The translations under genes and the position numbers were made by a program. Below are positions 25,375-31,629 of a stretch of DNA of 64,000 nucleotides, piece after piece (the first letter of the stretch is position 1; each line of letters starts with the position of its first letter). The DNA is from an uncultured Oscillospiraceae bacterium (GTDB lineage Bacteria > Bacillota > Clostridia > Oscillospirales > Oscillospiraceae): contig CAKTPQ010000005.1 in assembly GCA_934591745.1 (NCBI GenBank), forward strand, positions 1 through 64,000. The letters are read 5' to 3'. The notes below the pieces were generated by a model. The model did not search any database, was not told the DNA's origin, and saw only the letters and a list, made by a program, of their open reading frames with translations.

Positions 25375-25464
25375 ATGACCGCTATTTCCGTGATCTGCAC
25401 CATGTGCGGCGCCGCCGCCCTGTCCAGAGGGATCCTGAAGGCCATCGAGTATATCGGAAGGTGA
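25375..25464 (+). CDS. Possible 29-aa small protein
   Basis: The ATG is preceded by AAAGGAGGG at optimal spacing, the best ribosome site in the area. The frame encodes MTAISVICTMCGAAALSRGI followed by nine residues, with a CxxC pair and a hydrophobic first half. It ends just before the -35 of the next promoter. No homologue is recognised. The dyad at 25311 lies in the position expected for its control region. It could be a real microprotein or a leader peptide. Confidence 0.4.
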   Translation: MTAISVICTMCGAAALSRGILKAIEYIGR

Positions 25465-25471
25465 ATCCCCG

Positions 25472-25500
25472 TTGACAAGTTCTTTCCTGTTCTATATAAT
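25472..25500 (+). promoter_or_regulatory. Perfect-consensus sigma-A promoter of the oxoamine synthase operon
   Basis: TTGACA (25472-25477) and TATAAT (25495-25500) are exactly 17 nt apart, predicting high constitutive expression. Confidence 0.88.
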
Positions 25501-25585
25501 ATTTTTCACAGAAAATTACGATATATCCCTGTGAATGGAAACACCGTATATAATATGCGTTATCAGAACGGGAAAGGGTAGCACT

Positions 25586-26770
25586 ATGGATATTTTTGCG
25601 AAATGCTATGAGCCGTCGCTGGCGGGTGAGCTGAAGGAGAAAGGGGTATACCCCTATTTTCACGCACTCCAGTCCCGGCAGGATGTGGAGGTCATGATGG
25701 AGGGCAAGCGCCGCATCATGCTGGGTTCCAACAACTATCTGGGCCTGACCACCGATCCGGTGGTGGTGGAGGCCGGCATCAGGGCGCTGGAGAAGTACGG
25801 CACCGGCTGCTCCGGCTCCCGGTTCCTCAACGGTACGCTGGAGATGCATCTGGAGCTGGAGGACGCGCTGGCCAAATTCCTGCGCAAGCCCGGCGTGGTT
25901 ACCTTCGGCACCGGGTTCCAGTCCAACGTGGGCATCATCTCCGCGCTGGTGGGGCGGCATGACTATGTGATCTGCGACCGGGAGAACCATGCCAGCATCT
26001 ACGCCGGGTGCCAGATGTCCTACGGCAAGATGCTGCGCTACCGCCACAGCGATATGGCGGAGCTGGAGAAGTGTTTGCAGCGGGTGCCGGAGTCGGCGGG
26101 GGCGCTGATCGTCACCGACGGCGTGTTCTCCATGGGCGGCGATATCGCCAAGCTGCCGGAGATCTGCGCACTGGCGGAAAAGTACGGCGCACGGGTGATG
26201 GTGGACGACGCCCACGGTCTGGGTGTGCTGGGCGAGGGCGGCCGCGGCACCGCCAGCTATTTCGGGCTGGAGGACAAGGTGGATGTGTATATGGGCACAT
26301 TCTCCAAGTCGCTGGCGTCGCTGGGCGGCTACATGGCCGCGTCGGCGGAGGTGGCGGAATATGTGCGCCACGCCTCCCGGCCCTTTATCTTCTCGGCGTC
26401 CATCCCGCCGGCCAACTGCGCCACGGCGCTGGCGGCGCTGCACGAGCTGGAGCGGCGTCCGGAGCTGCCGGAGCGGCTGCGCAGCCTGAGCATGTACGCA
26501 CGGAAGGGCATGACGGAGCGGGGACTGACCATCCGGCCCTCGGCGCTGGAGGCACCTACGCCCATCATCCCTATCTATACCTATGAGACGTACCGCACAT
26601 TGCAGGCGGCGGCGGAGATCTATGACCGGGGCGTGTATGTGAACCCCACGCTGCCGCCGGCTACGCCGGAGGGCGAGGCGCTGCTGCGCACCAGCTATAT
26701 GGCCACCCATACGGAGGCTCTGCTGGACGAGGCCATGGACATCATCGGTGAGGTGATGGCGCATGTCTGA
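25586..26770 (+). CDS. Alpha-oxoamine synthase (serine palmitoyltransferase-like, or KBL/BioF-like)
   Basis: This 394-aa cytosolic PLP enzyme condenses an acyl-CoA or acyl-ACP with an amino acid. The start is MDIFAKCYEP with GGAAAGGG upstream. Family motifs are GSNNYLGL at about 50-57, YGTGCSGSRFLNGT at about 74-87, the PLP-facing VDDAHGLGVLGEGGRGT, and Schiff-base Lys241 in GTFSKSLAS. The N-terminal region KGVYPYFHALQSRQD closely follows the pattern I know from Bacteroides serine palmitoyltransferase. The partner gene overlaps by 8 nt and encodes an SDR reductase instead of threonine dehydrogenase, so 3-ketosphinganine-type chemistry is more likely than threonine breakdown. BioF is unlikely without bio genes. 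Substrate unproven. Confidence 0.82.
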   Translation: MDIFAKCYEPSLAGELKEKGVYPYFHALQSRQDVEVMMEGKRRIMLGSNNYLGLTTDPVVVEAGIRALEKYGTGCSGSRFLNGTLEMHLELEDALAKFLRKPGVVTFGTGFQSNVGIISALVGRHDYVICDRENHASIYAGCQMSYGKMLRYRHSDMAELEKCLQRVPESAGALIVTDGVFSMGGDIAKLPEICALAEKYGARVMVDDAHGLGVLGEGGRGTASYFGLEDKVDVYMGTFSKSLASLGGYMAASAEVAEYVRHASRPFIFSASIPPANCATALAALHELERRPELPERLRSLSMYARKGMTERGLTIRPSALEAPTPIIPIYTYETYRTLQAAAEIYDRGVYVNPTLPPATPEGEALLRTSYMATHTEALLDEAMDIIGEVMAHV

Positions 26771-27563
26771 GAAAAAGGTGGCCATCGTCACCGGCGGCAC
26801 CTCCGGCATCGGACGGGCCACCGCGCTGGCGCTGCGGGACGCGGGCTGCGCGGTGTATGAGCTGTCCCGCCGGGCCCAGGGCGTGGAAGGACTGCACCAC
26901 ATCACCGCCGACGTGACGAAGGAGGAGACGGTCCGCGCCGCCGTGGCGGAGGTCATGGCGCGGGAGGGCCGCATCGACATTCTGGTGAACAACGCGGGCT
27001 TCGGCATCTCCGGCGCGGTGGAGTTCACCGCCACGGAGGACGCCAAGGCGCTGTTTGATGTGAATTTCTTCGGGATGGTGAACATGAACCGGGCCGTGGT
27101 GCCCATTATGCGGGCGGCGGGCCGGGGGCGCATCGTGAACCTCAGCTCCGTGGCGGCACCGGTGCCCATCCCGTTCCAGACGTACTACTCCGCCACCAAG
27201 GCGGCGGTGAACGCCTACACCATGGCGCTGGCCAACGAGCTGCGGCCCTTCGGCGTGACGGTATGCGCCGTCATGCCCGGCGACATCCACACCGGTTTTA
27301 CGGCGGCGCGCCGGAAGATCGGCGAGGGGGACGACATCTATCAGGGGCGCATCAGCCGCTCCGTGGCCCGGATGGAGCACGACGAGGAGACGGGCATGGA
27401 TCCTGCCAGGGCCGGCGGATACATCGCCAGGGTGGCGCTGCGGGAGGGCAGCCGCCATCCGCTGTACGCCATCCGGTTCGACTACAAGTTCTTCGCGTTT
27501 CTGACAAAGGTGCTGCCGGCACGGTTTCTGAACTGGCTCATCTATCTGCTGTACGGGAAATAA
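26763..27563 (+). CDS. SDR-family NAD(P)H reductase, possible 3-ketosphinganine reductase
   Basis: This 266-aa classical short-chain dehydrogenase has cofactor loop TGGTSGIG (10-17), NNAG near 76-79, catalytic Ser129 and Tyr142-x3-Lys146 (YSATK). It ends in a hydrophobic segment (FFAFLTKVLPARFLNWLIYLLY), about 24 residues, suggesting membrane association as in lipid-reducing SDRs such as KDSR. It overlaps the oxoamine synthase stop by 8 nt. The pair could make and reduce a 3-keto long-chain base. SDR membership is certain; the substrate is inferred from context. Confidence 0.85.
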   Translation: MSEKKVAIVTGGTSGIGRATALALRDAGCAVYELSRRAQGVEGLHHITADVTKEETVRAAVAEVMAREGRIDILVNNAGFGISGAVEFTATEDAKALFDVNFFGMVNMNRAVVPIMRAAGRGRIVNLSSVAAPVPIPFQTYYSATKAAVNAYTMALANELRPFGVTVCAVMPGDIHTGFTAARRKIGEGDDIYQGRISRSVARMEHDEETGMDPARAGGYIARVALREGSRHPLYAIRFDYKFFAFLTKVLPARFLNWLIYLLYGK

Positions 27564-27564
27564 G

Positions 27565-27604
27565 CAAAAAAGTACCGCACCCCAGTGGGGTGCGGTACTT
27601 TTTT
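27565..27604. terminator. Bidirectional intrinsic terminator (SDR / DUF554)
   Basis: AGTACCGCACCCC pairs with GGGGTGCGGTACT around AGT, flanked by six A and six T. It lies between convergent genes, directly after the SDR stop. Confidence 0.9.
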
Positions 27605-27608
27605 ACTT

Positions 27609-28286
27609 TTACAGGAAGCGGCACAGCAGAATGGGGAACAGGACGGCGGGCATCATGTTCAGGACGCGCAGCTTCGTCAGGCCCAGAATGTTCAGGCCGA
27701 TGCCGATAATCAGCAGGGAGCCGGTGAACGTGATCTCCGCCAGCACCGCGTCGGTGAGCAGGGGGGCCACCAGAGAGGCCAGCAGGGCCAGCAGGCCCTC
27801 CACCAGCAGGACGCTGGCGCCGGAGAAGGCCACGCCGATGCCCAGAGAGCCGGCAAAGGCGATGGCCGCCGTGCCGTCGATGATGGACTTGGCCAGCAGA
27901 ACGGTGTGGTCGTTTTTCAGGCCGCTGTCCAGGGCGCCCATGACGGCCATGGCGCCCACGGCGAACACCAGGGAGCCGGTGACAAAGCCCTCGGTGATGC
28001 GGCCCAGACCGCCGAAGCGCTTCTGGAGCCAGCTGCCAAGGCGTTCCACCGCCGCTTCGATGTTCAGCAGCTCGCCGAGGATGGTGCCCAGCACCAGCGA
28101 CAGAATGGGGATGAGCTGGTTGTTGCTGGAGCCGAGGCCGGACACACCGATGCCGATGGAGATGAGGGCCGTGGCGGCCAGCACCGTCTCCTTCATGCGC
28201 TGGGGCATCAGCTTGCCGCCGAAGGTGCCCGCCACGCCGCCGGCCACGATGGCCGCGCCGTTGATGAGTGCGCCGGTGAGGATCAT
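27609..28286 (-). CDS. DUF554 family membrane protein (YdfK-like)
   Basis: The product is 225 aa, from MILTGALINGAAIVAGGVAG. It has about seven membrane helices. Family features include the Gly-rich first helix, LPQRMKETVLAATAL-type second helix, GTILGELLNIEAAVERLGSWLQ, and TGSLVFAVGAMAVMGALDSG. Function unknown; sometimes proposed as a transporter. The ATG overlaps the stop of the upstream tcdA gene (ATGA), so translation is coupled. Confidence 0.88.
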   Translation of the reverse strand: MILTGALINGAAIVAGGVAGTFGGKLMPQRMKETVLAATALISIGIGVSGLGSSNNQLIPILSLVLGTILGELLNIEAAVERLGSWLQKRFGGLGRITEGFVTGSLVFAVGAMAVMGALDSGLKNDHTVLLAKSIIDGTAAIAFAGSLGIGVAFSGASVLLVEGLLALLASLVAPLLTDAVLAEITFTGSLLIIGIGLNILGLTKLRVLNMMPAVLFPILLCRFL

Positions 28287-29008
28287 GGGATCAGACCTCC
28301 TCCGCTGATAAGGTCGCGGACTACGACACTGCCCATCAGCAGTCCCGCGGTGGCGGGCACCCACGCCACACTGGCGGGGACGGAGCGCCGTCCGGGAGGG
28401 GGCGTCTCCAGCTGCTGGGTCTCGGCGGGCTGCTCCGGGCTGAACACCACCTTCAGGTGGTGGATGTCCCGTGCCCGCAGCTCCTTGCGCATGACGCGGG
28501 CCAGCGGGCAGCCGGAGGTTTTTGAGATGTCCGTTACCTGCAGCAGCGTGGGGTCCAGCTTGTTGCCGGTGCCCAGCGCCGTCAGGATGGGGATGCGGCG
28601 CTGGCGGGCCTGCTGGATGAGGTCCAGCTTGCAGCTGACCAGGTCGATGGCGTCCACGATATAGTCGTAGTGTGCGGTGAAAAAGTCGTCGCGGTGGGCG
28701 GCATCGTAGGTGGCGCAGACGGGATGTACCCGCAGCGCGGGATCAATATCCAGGCAGCGCCGGGCCGCGATCTCCGCCTTGGGCTGGCCCACGGTGGAGT
28801 GCAGGGCGTAGAGCTGGCGGTTGATGTTGGTGAGGGACAGAGTGTCCTGATCCACCAGTGTCAGCTCGCCCACGCCACTGCGGGCCAGACACTCAGCGGC
28901 GTAGCTCCCCACGCCGCCGAGGCCGAACACGATGACATGGCAGCGGGAGAGAGTGTCCAGCGCGTCAGCGCCCAGCAGCATCTGCGTGCGCAGGAACGCT
29001 TCGTTCAT
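28283..29008 (-). CDS. tcdA: tRNA threonylcarbamoyladenosine dehydratase (ThiF/E1-like)
   Basis: This 241-aa cytosolic ATP-dependent enzyme cyclises t6A37 of ANN-decoding tRNAs to ct6A. An adenylating Rossmann fold has GLGGVGSYAAE at 29-39, the acidic/polar DQDTLSLTNINRQ at about 53-65 and K77 in GQPKAE, all as in TcdA/CsdL. The C-terminal part, with RARDIHHLKVVFSPEQ and SVAWVPATAGLLMG, is specific to this subfamily and separates it from ThiF, MoeB and HesA. It lies between a PrsA-like gene (upstream, 4-nt gap) and DUF554 (overlapping). Chaperone and tRNA modification here share an operon. Confidence 0.9.
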   Translation of the reverse strand: MNEAFLRTQMLLGADALDTLSRCHVIVFGLGGVGSYAAECLARSGVGELTLVDQDTLSLTNINRQLYALHSTVGQPKAEIAARRCLDIDPALRVHPVCATYDAAHRDDFFTAHYDYIVDAIDLVSCKLDLIQQARQRRIPILTALGTGNKLDPTLLQVTDISKTSGCPLARVMRKELRARDIHHLKVVFSPEQPAETQQLETPPPGRRSVPASVAWVPATAGLLMGSVVVRDLISGGGLIP

Positions 29009-29012
29009 GGGA

Positions 29013-30578
29013 TCAGCCCACGCTGCTCATGCCGTCCAGCTGCTTGACGTCGGCAGAGGCCACAAGGGACTCCAGCCACGCGGCGTAATCGCTGTTAGCC
29101 AGCACGTTCTCCACGGAGACCTGCCAGGCGGGGATATCCTCACCCACGAAGTACATGACGTGGTAGCCGGTGTAGCTGCCCTCGTTGTAGACGATGCCGG
29201 TATCGCCGGTCTTGCGGGAGGCGTCGAAGCACCAGTCGTTGAACTCGGTGACCATCTGGCCCTTGACGATCTCGGTGTACAGGCCGCCGTTGGTGTTGGA
29301 GCCACCGTCATCACTGAGCTCGTTGGCCAGCGCGGCAAAGGCATCCTCGGTGGCGCCGTTGGCCTGCCACTGGGCCAGAGCGTCCTCAGCCTTGGCCTTG
29401 GCCGCATCCTTCAGGGCCTGCAGATCGGCGTCATAGGTCTCGGAGTCCTTGTCCAGAGAGGAGGTGTCCACACGGAAAAGAATGTGGCGCACGTCCACGG
29501 AGTTGTATTCCTCGCGGCCGGAGGAGTGGAACACCACCACATAGCTGTTGGGGTCGTCGGTGACCACAGCACCCTCACCGGCGGTGCGGGCGGCGTCAAA
29601 GACCCAGGCGCTCATGGCGGAGCCGTTGTTGGAGCCGGCGTCCACGCTGCTGTAAGTGCCCAGCTCCTCGTAATCCTTGGAGATGGCCAGCAGCGTCTCG
29701 CCGTTCTGATAGCGCTCCAGCGCGGCAGCGGCAGCCTCGGCGGCAGCGGCCTTGGCAGCGGCGGATTCCTCCTCCGTGGGTTGGACGGTGTTGCCGTCGG
29801 CATCGGTGGTGGAGGCGGCGCTTCCCTTGAAGTAGATATACTCGTAGTTCGCCACGTCAAAGGCGGAGGGGTCCTCCTGATACCGCTGCTCCAGCTGGTC
29901 AGTGGTATAGGTCAGGTCCTCCTGATAGTGCTGCTTGTAGTGGCTGGCGACCTCCTCCATAGTCAGCATGCCCTCGAACACGGAGGGGGTCATGCCCTGG
30001 CCGTACACGGCCTTCAGGTAGGACTTGAGGGAGTAGCCATTGGACTTGACGGAGGTCTTGATGGAGGCCAGCGTGTCCTGCACCTCGGCCTTGATGTCGT
30101 CGTCGGCGCCGTGGCCGTTGGCCTCGGCCTCTCTGGCGGCCATGACGTTGGTGGACAGCTGCTCAATGGCGTAGTCACGCAGGAACTGGTCCCAGGTGAC
30201 GTCGCCCTCGTCCGTGACATGCAGCAGCAGCTTGGCGGTATCGTTCAGGTTCTGCTGGTTCAGGGGCTTGCTGGTGTCCACACCGTAGTAGCCGGCGTTG
30301 GCAATGCTGTTGTACAGGCCCTGATAGTAGTAGTTCACCTGGGCTGCGGAGTAGTTCTCGCCGCCGATGGTGACAGCGTCGGGATCGCGGTACAGCACGC
30401 CGGAATTCACCAGCAGCAGTACGACAGCCACCACCACGAACAGCACGGCAATGCCGCCGTACAGACGGTTGGCCTTGCGCAGCTTGGCTTTTTCCTCCGC
30501 CTCGCGGATGGCTTTGGGATCCTTGATGCCCTGGCTGGCCAGATCCTGACGGTTCTTCTTTTCTCTTGATGCGCTCAT
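29013..30578 (-). CDS. Membrane-anchored parvulin-type peptidyl-prolyl isomerase (PrsA/SurA-like foldase)
   Basis: The protein is 521 aa. The start MSASREKKNRQDL has AGAGGA 9 nt upstream; an ATG three codons earlier abuts the ribosome site. A short cytoplasmic N-terminus precedes one membrane helix (about 43-63) and a large extracytoplasmic part: a SurA_N-like helical domain (to about 290), an Ala/Glu-rich insertion and two parvulin-like segments, one around VRHILFRVDTSS and the other around ANELSDDGGSNTNGGLY (typical GG.LG-like motif). It is anchored by a helix and not by a lipid, unlike B. subtilis PrsA. Likely role: folding of secreted proteins. Own promoter at 30637. Confidence 0.82.
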   Translation of the reverse strand: MSASREKKNRQDLASQGIKDPKAIREAEEKAKLRKANRLYGGIAVLFVVVAVVLLLVNSGVLYRDPDAVTIGGENYSAAQVNYYYQGLYNSIANAGYYGVDTSKPLNQQNLNDTAKLLLHVTDEGDVTWDQFLRDYAIEQLSTNVMAAREAEANGHGADDDIKAEVQDTLASIKTSVKSNGYSLKSYLKAVYGQGMTPSVFEGMLTMEEVASHYKQHYQEDLTYTTDQLEQRYQEDPSAFDVANYEYIYFKGSAASTTDADGNTVQPTEEESAAAKAAAAEAAAAALERYQNGETLLAISKDYEELGTYSSVDAGSNNGSAMSAWVFDAARTAGEGAVVTDDPNSYVVVFHSSGREEYNSVDVRHILFRVDTSSLDKDSETYDADLQALKDAAKAKAEDALAQWQANGATEDAFAALANELSDDGGSNTNGGLYTEIVKGQMVTEFNDWCFDASRKTGDTGIVYNEGSYTGYHVMYFVGEDIPAWQVSVENVLANSDYAAWLESLVASADVKQLDGMSSVG

Positions 30579-30636
30579 TTGCTTCATTCCTCTCAAAAAC
30601 GGGCATAATACGCCCTTGGTGATAAAATGCCTGATT

Positions 30637-30665
30637 ATTATACAGGATTGCGGCACATTCTGCAA
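30637..30665 (-). promoter_or_regulatory. Sigma-A promoter of the foldase-tcdA-DUF554 operon
   Basis: Minus-strand TTGCAG (30665-30660) and TATAAT (30642-30637) have 17-nt spacing and a leader of about 50 nt. Confidence 0.72.
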
Positions 30666-30741
30666 GGGGCAAGTGCCGGTAATTTATGAACAATCCGGAA
30701 AGAAACGGAGGTGTTGGGTGGGGCGCGCCCTTTTTCGGCAA

Positions 30742-30778
30742 GGAAAAGCGCCCCTCCGCCAAAGGGCGGAGGGGCGCT
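30742..30778 (-). terminator. Terminator of the 6S RNA transcript
   Basis: A 14-bp GC-only-like stem (30747-30760 with 30765-30778) is followed on the minus strand by TTTTCC. Its first arm shares five bases with the closing stem of the RNA. Confidence 0.55.
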
Positions 30779-30961
30779 CAGCGATGGGCAGCGGCCGCGT
30801 TATAACCTGCACAGCTCGCAGGTGGGTCGTCTCCAACTGACTTTACTGCTTCCAACTTCCAGCCGCGGAAGGCAGCCGGGAGGCCTGCAAACCATCTGTT
30901 GATCCGACGTCCCCTATAACCAATGTCAGGATAAAAAAGACCGCTGCCCATCGCTGAGCGC
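30774..30961 (-). ncRNA. ssrS: Probable 6S RNA
   Basis: The two ends of this 188-nt segment are perfectly complementary over 21 bp (30774-30794 with 30941-30961), forming one long closing stem with an interior that has several short hairpins, as in 6S RNA, which mimics an open promoter and binds sigma-A RNA polymerase. On the minus strand the 3' half reads GACGAC-CCACCTGC-hairpin-GCAGGTTA-GCGGC, matching the order of conserved elements I recall from E. coli 6S (GACGACA, CACCTTG, AAGGGTTA, GCGGC). No credible ORF covers it. A promoter lies upstream on the same strand (30989-31016) and a hairpin downstream. The strand is inferred from these signals. Confidence 0.6.
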
Positions 30962-30981
30962 GGACGCACGGCGGCGTCCGC
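30960..30981 (-). other. Hairpin at the 5' end of the 6S precursor
   Basis: GCGGACGC (30960-30967) pairs with 30974-30981 around 6 nt. On the minus strand it would be a 5' leader hairpin to be trimmed; on the plus strand it is followed by TTATCTTTTT and could act as a terminator. Confidence 0.4.
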
Positions 30982-30988
30982 TTATCTT

Positions 30989-31016
30989 TTTATAGTGTAG
31001 CAACTCCGGCTGTCGG
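30989..31016 (-). promoter_or_regulatory. Candidate promoter of the 6S RNA
   Basis: Minus-strand CCGACA (31016-31011) and TATAAA (30994-30989) have 16-nt spacing. The predicted start is about 20 nt upstream of the closing stem. Confidence 0.45.
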
Positions 31017-31055
31017 ATAAAGGCGGAAACGGGAAAGGGGCATGACCAATTTTTC

Positions 31056-31352
31056 TCAGTTGCCGTCGTCCTCGTCGTCCATGAGCTGCTCCATGAACAG
31101 GTCGTAGACCTTGTCCAGCTCCTCGTCGCTGTCCAGCGTGCTCAGCAGCTCCTCGCCGTTTTCGGTGATGGACTTGAGGATCACCAGACCGAAATCCTCT
31201 GCCTTTGCCTCGTCGGCTTCATCCTCCACCGTGGGGAAAAACGCCATGTACGTCTGGCCGTCCACCTCGATAGCGTCCACGTACTCCAGCTCGATCTCGT
31301 TGCCGTCCTCGTCGGTCAGCGTGATGAAGTTGGGGCCAAAATCCTCGCTCAT
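31056..31352 (-). CDS. DUF1292 family protein (YrzB-like)
   Basis: This 98-aa very acidic protein carries the hallmark ITLTDEDGNEIELEYVDAIE at about 10-29, a second beta-strand block (TYMAFFPT), then a helical C-terminus ending MDDEDDGN. AAGGAGG lies 9 nt before the ATG. The family is universal in Firmicutes, often beside ruvX/alaS, and its function is unknown. Here it stands alone next to the 6S RNA. Confidence 0.88.
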   Translation of the reverse strand: MSEDFGPNFITLTDEDGNEIELEYVDAIEVDGQTYMAFFPTVEDEADEAKAEDFGLVILKSITENGEELLSTLDSDEELDKVYDLFMEQLMDDEDDGN

Positions 31353-31528
31353 GGGAAAACCTCCTTCGTTGTGGTATCAACACTATAACGGTTTCCGCGG
31401 GAAAAAGCAAGCGCGTTTGACGCGATATTTCCGGCTGTAAGGGACTGAAAAAGGACAGAAACGGATAAAATGAGTGGATTACAACCGGGAAAGAGATGAT
31501 TTTTCCGGAAATAGCAGATTTTAAGGAG

Positions 31529-31559
31529 TTGACAGGCATGGTAAAATAAACCTTATAGT
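31529..31559 (+). promoter_or_regulatory. Candidate promoter of the PBP gene
   Basis: TTGACA (31529-31534) and TATAGT (31554-31559) are 19 nt apart, longer than ideal, giving a leader of about 60 nt. Confidence 0.4.
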
Positions 31560-31629
31560 GGGTTTTTATAGGATTTTCCGGCGAAAGTCCTGACCACGCC
31601 AAGTATCAGAGAAAGGAAGGTGCCCTGTG

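Noticed and set aside
25586-27563. Threonine degradation operon (KBL/TDH)
   Set aside because: The second gene is a classical SDR with a hydrophobic end and lacks zinc-dependent threonine dehydrogenase features; kept only as an alternative for the first gene.
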